Below, piece after piece: positions 13,605-14,793 of a DNA stretch of 14,793 bases. Position 1 is the stretch's first letter. Each line of letters begins with the position of its first letter. A program made the translations under genes and the position numbers. The stretch comes from Acididesulfobacillus acetoxydans (GTDB taxonomy: Bacteria; Bacillota; Desulfitobacteriia; Desulfitobacteriales; Desulfitobacteriaceae): assembly GCF_900016645.1 (NCBI RefSeq), contig NZ_CDGJ01000011.1; one strand, written 5' to 3'. Below the pieces are notes generated by a model. It searched no databases. It was given only the letters and a program-made list of their open reading frames with translations, and was not told where the DNA came from.

Positions 13605-14793
13605 GTAAGTATTCACTGAACCATTCATGTAAATTGCCCTTTTAACTTTTCTCTTAAATTTTGGCCAATTGGTATTTTTTGACTGGCGACGTGGCCTGTT
13701 CTTTGCTAGAATAAGGTCATGGATACAGATGAGAAGAAGCTGTCAAAAACTGAATCGAAGAGGAAACCCAGATCGGAGAAGTCCCTGTGCACGTTTCCAA
13801 AGTGTGGGCCGGTCAAAGCACTGAAAGAGCATGTTAAGAAGCTCGCAGAAGAGAACGCTCGGCTTCAGCAGCAGCTGGCGGACCGGGATGCCCGGATTGA
13901 AAAACTGGAAGCACAACTGCGCAACCTGCGCGGTGATTTGTTTGGGGCTTCTTCGGAAAAGTCTCAGCCAGAAAACCTCCATTTAGCGACGAAGGATGGC
14001 GTGACGGTTGAACCTCCAAGTGACAGTGCGGATTCCTCCTGCGCTTTTCCGAAGAAAGAGAAGAAGAAACGGGGCGCTCAGAAAGGTCATCGGGGTCACG
14101 GCCGCCAAATTCCCAAGGACCTTCCACTGACAGAAGTGATTCACGAGATTCCGCCGGAGCAGAAGGTTTGTCCTCACTGCGGCAAGCCCTATCGTGATCT
14201 GAATCTCACGGAAGACTCAATTGAGATCGACTATGAAGTCGGGGTCATCCTCAAGAAGCACGTTCGGCGTAAGGCAGCCAAGACCTGTGAGTGCCTAGGA
14301 CCGGCCATCATTACGGCCCCCAAGCCGCCGCAGCTTATTCCCAAGGGCCTATTTAGTCTCGACTTTTTGGTGTTTACGATTGTGCAGAAATACTTCTTTC
14401 AGATCCCACTGAACCGTCAGATCCGGCAGTGGGAGCTTGAAGGCTTAGATATCCATGCCGGGACGCTGACCGGCTGTTTTCAGACGATCGGTGCTTTTCT
14501 CGTCCCCCTGTATGCCTTGCTGATCGAGACGAGCCGCAGTGAAACCCACTGGCACGTCGATGAGACACGCTGGATGGTCTTCGCTGAGAAGGAAGGGAAG
14601 CAGGGGTATCGCTGGTGGCTCTGGACGTTCGTATCAAAGCGGGCCACCGTGTTCGTCCTGGATCCCCACCGTTCGAAAGAGGTCCCTCAGAAGTTCTTTG
14701 GTCAGACAGCCCGGGGCATTATCAATGTCGACCGTTACGGTGCCTACTGCGTTTTAGACGGTCAGATGCTGCGTCAGCTGTGTTGGCTTCATG
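13605..14793 (+). mobile_element. IS66-family insertion sequence, left part (runs off right edge)
   Basis: The element appears to begin with GTAAG at 13605, the usual first bases of IS66-type terminal repeats, exactly where the amidohydrolase-like frame is lost. The 114 bases before the transposase hold no tnpA or tnpB accessory ORF, so this is the compact single-gene type. IS66 elements make an 8-bp duplication, which would be TTATTACT (13597-13604) at this end. The other end is outside the window. Confidence 0.7.
13719..14793 (+). CDS. tnpC: IS66-family transposase (TnpC type), partial at right edge
   Basis: The frame is open from ATG 13719 to the window end (358 codons), against roughly 500-550 residues for a full family member. 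Order of parts: a charged N-terminus with a coiled coil (about residues 35-70, 'ALKEHVKKLAEENARLQQQL'), the IS66 'LFGASSEKSQP' motif, a zinc-binding segment (C151, C154, C190, C192), then the DDE catalytic core. The first two catalytic aspartates are D281 in HWHVDETRW and D338 in NVDRYGAYC. The last acidic residue is beyond the edge. An extended -10 sequence (TGCTAGAAT, 13704-13712) just upstream could give it a promoter. No frameshift is visible, so the copy may be recent and active. Confidence 0.93.
   Translation, partial: MDTDEKKLSKTESKRKPRSEKSLCTFPKCGPVKALKEHVKKLAEENARLQQQLADRDARIEKLEAQLRNLRGDLFGASSEKSQPENLHLATKDGVTVEPPSDSADSSCAFPKKEKKKRGAQKGHRGHGRQIPKDLPLTEVIHEIPPEQKVCPHCGKPYRDLNLTEDSIEIDYEVGVILKKHVRRKAAKTCECLGPAIITAPKPPQLIPKGLFSLDFLVFTIVQKYFFQIPLNRQIRQWELEGLDIHAGTLTGCFQTIGAFLVPLYALLIETSRSETHWHVDETRWMVFAEKEGKQGYRWWLWTFVSKRATVFVLDPHRSKEVPQKFFGQTARGIINVDRYGAYCVLDGQMLRQLCWLH

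Noticed and set aside
1..14793. tRNA or rRNA genes, or an integrase with attachment sites
   Set aside because: None was seen on reading. The island character rests only on insertion sequences and gene content.

Overview
The window looks like an accessory, defence-island type segment of a Firmicute, most likely class Clostridia. The clues are strong GGAGG ribosome binding sites, GTG and TTG starts, moderate base composition, and a pair of families (DUF6179/DUF6323) that I associate with Clostridia. The genus cannot be fixed from the sequence.

Layout from left to right. (1) Bases 1-301 are the end of an IS256-family insertion sequence, with the transposase start on the minus strand. (2) A terminator and about 280 bases without a recognised gene follow. 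(3) Bases 635-1458 hold a MerR-family regulator with a TipAS drug-binding domain. Its promoter has the 19-bp spacer typical of the family, and an internal ribosome binding site could give a free TipAS protein. (4) Bases 1475-1925 hold debris: the tail of a RelE/ParE-type toxin, a 38-bp palindrome, a 131-bp MITE-like element with a 6-bp target duplication, and a purine tract with tandem 7-mers. (5) Two minus-strand genes, DUF6323 then DUF6179 in transcription order, occupy 3975-1954. (6) About 900 bases (3976-4876) carry small ORFs, possible gene relics, a hairpin and a strong promoter. (7) Bases 4877-13526 are a complete four-gene Wadjet plasmid-defence operon, jetA-jetB-jetC-jetD, of the DUF2397/DUF2398/SMC/DUF2399 kind. 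From memory this is Wadjet type III. (8) Downstream, the start of a probable amidohydrolase gene is cut by an IS66-family element that runs off the window with an open transposase frame.

The Wadjet genes work together. JetC is the SMC ATPase motor, JetA (kleisin-like) and JetB (KITE-like winged helix) build the ring, and JetD is the topoisomerase VI/Spo11-like Toprim nuclease that cuts circular DNA. ATGA overlap (jetA/jetB), an 8-nt overlap (jetB/jetC) and a 19-nt gap (jetC/jetD) indicate one transcript, driven by a near-consensus sigma-A promoter at 4774-4802. All catalytic motifs seen in JetC and JetD are intact.

The least ordinary features are in-frame repeat expansions inside two genes of this operon (about 15 degenerate 12-nt units in jetC, three 33-nt units in jetD), the uncharacterised DUF6323/DUF6179 pair beside Wadjet, the TipAL/TipAS dual-start arrangement, and the MITE-like element. 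I found no clearly new multi-gene system. The DUF6323/DUF6179 pair is the best candidate for something functionally undescribed.
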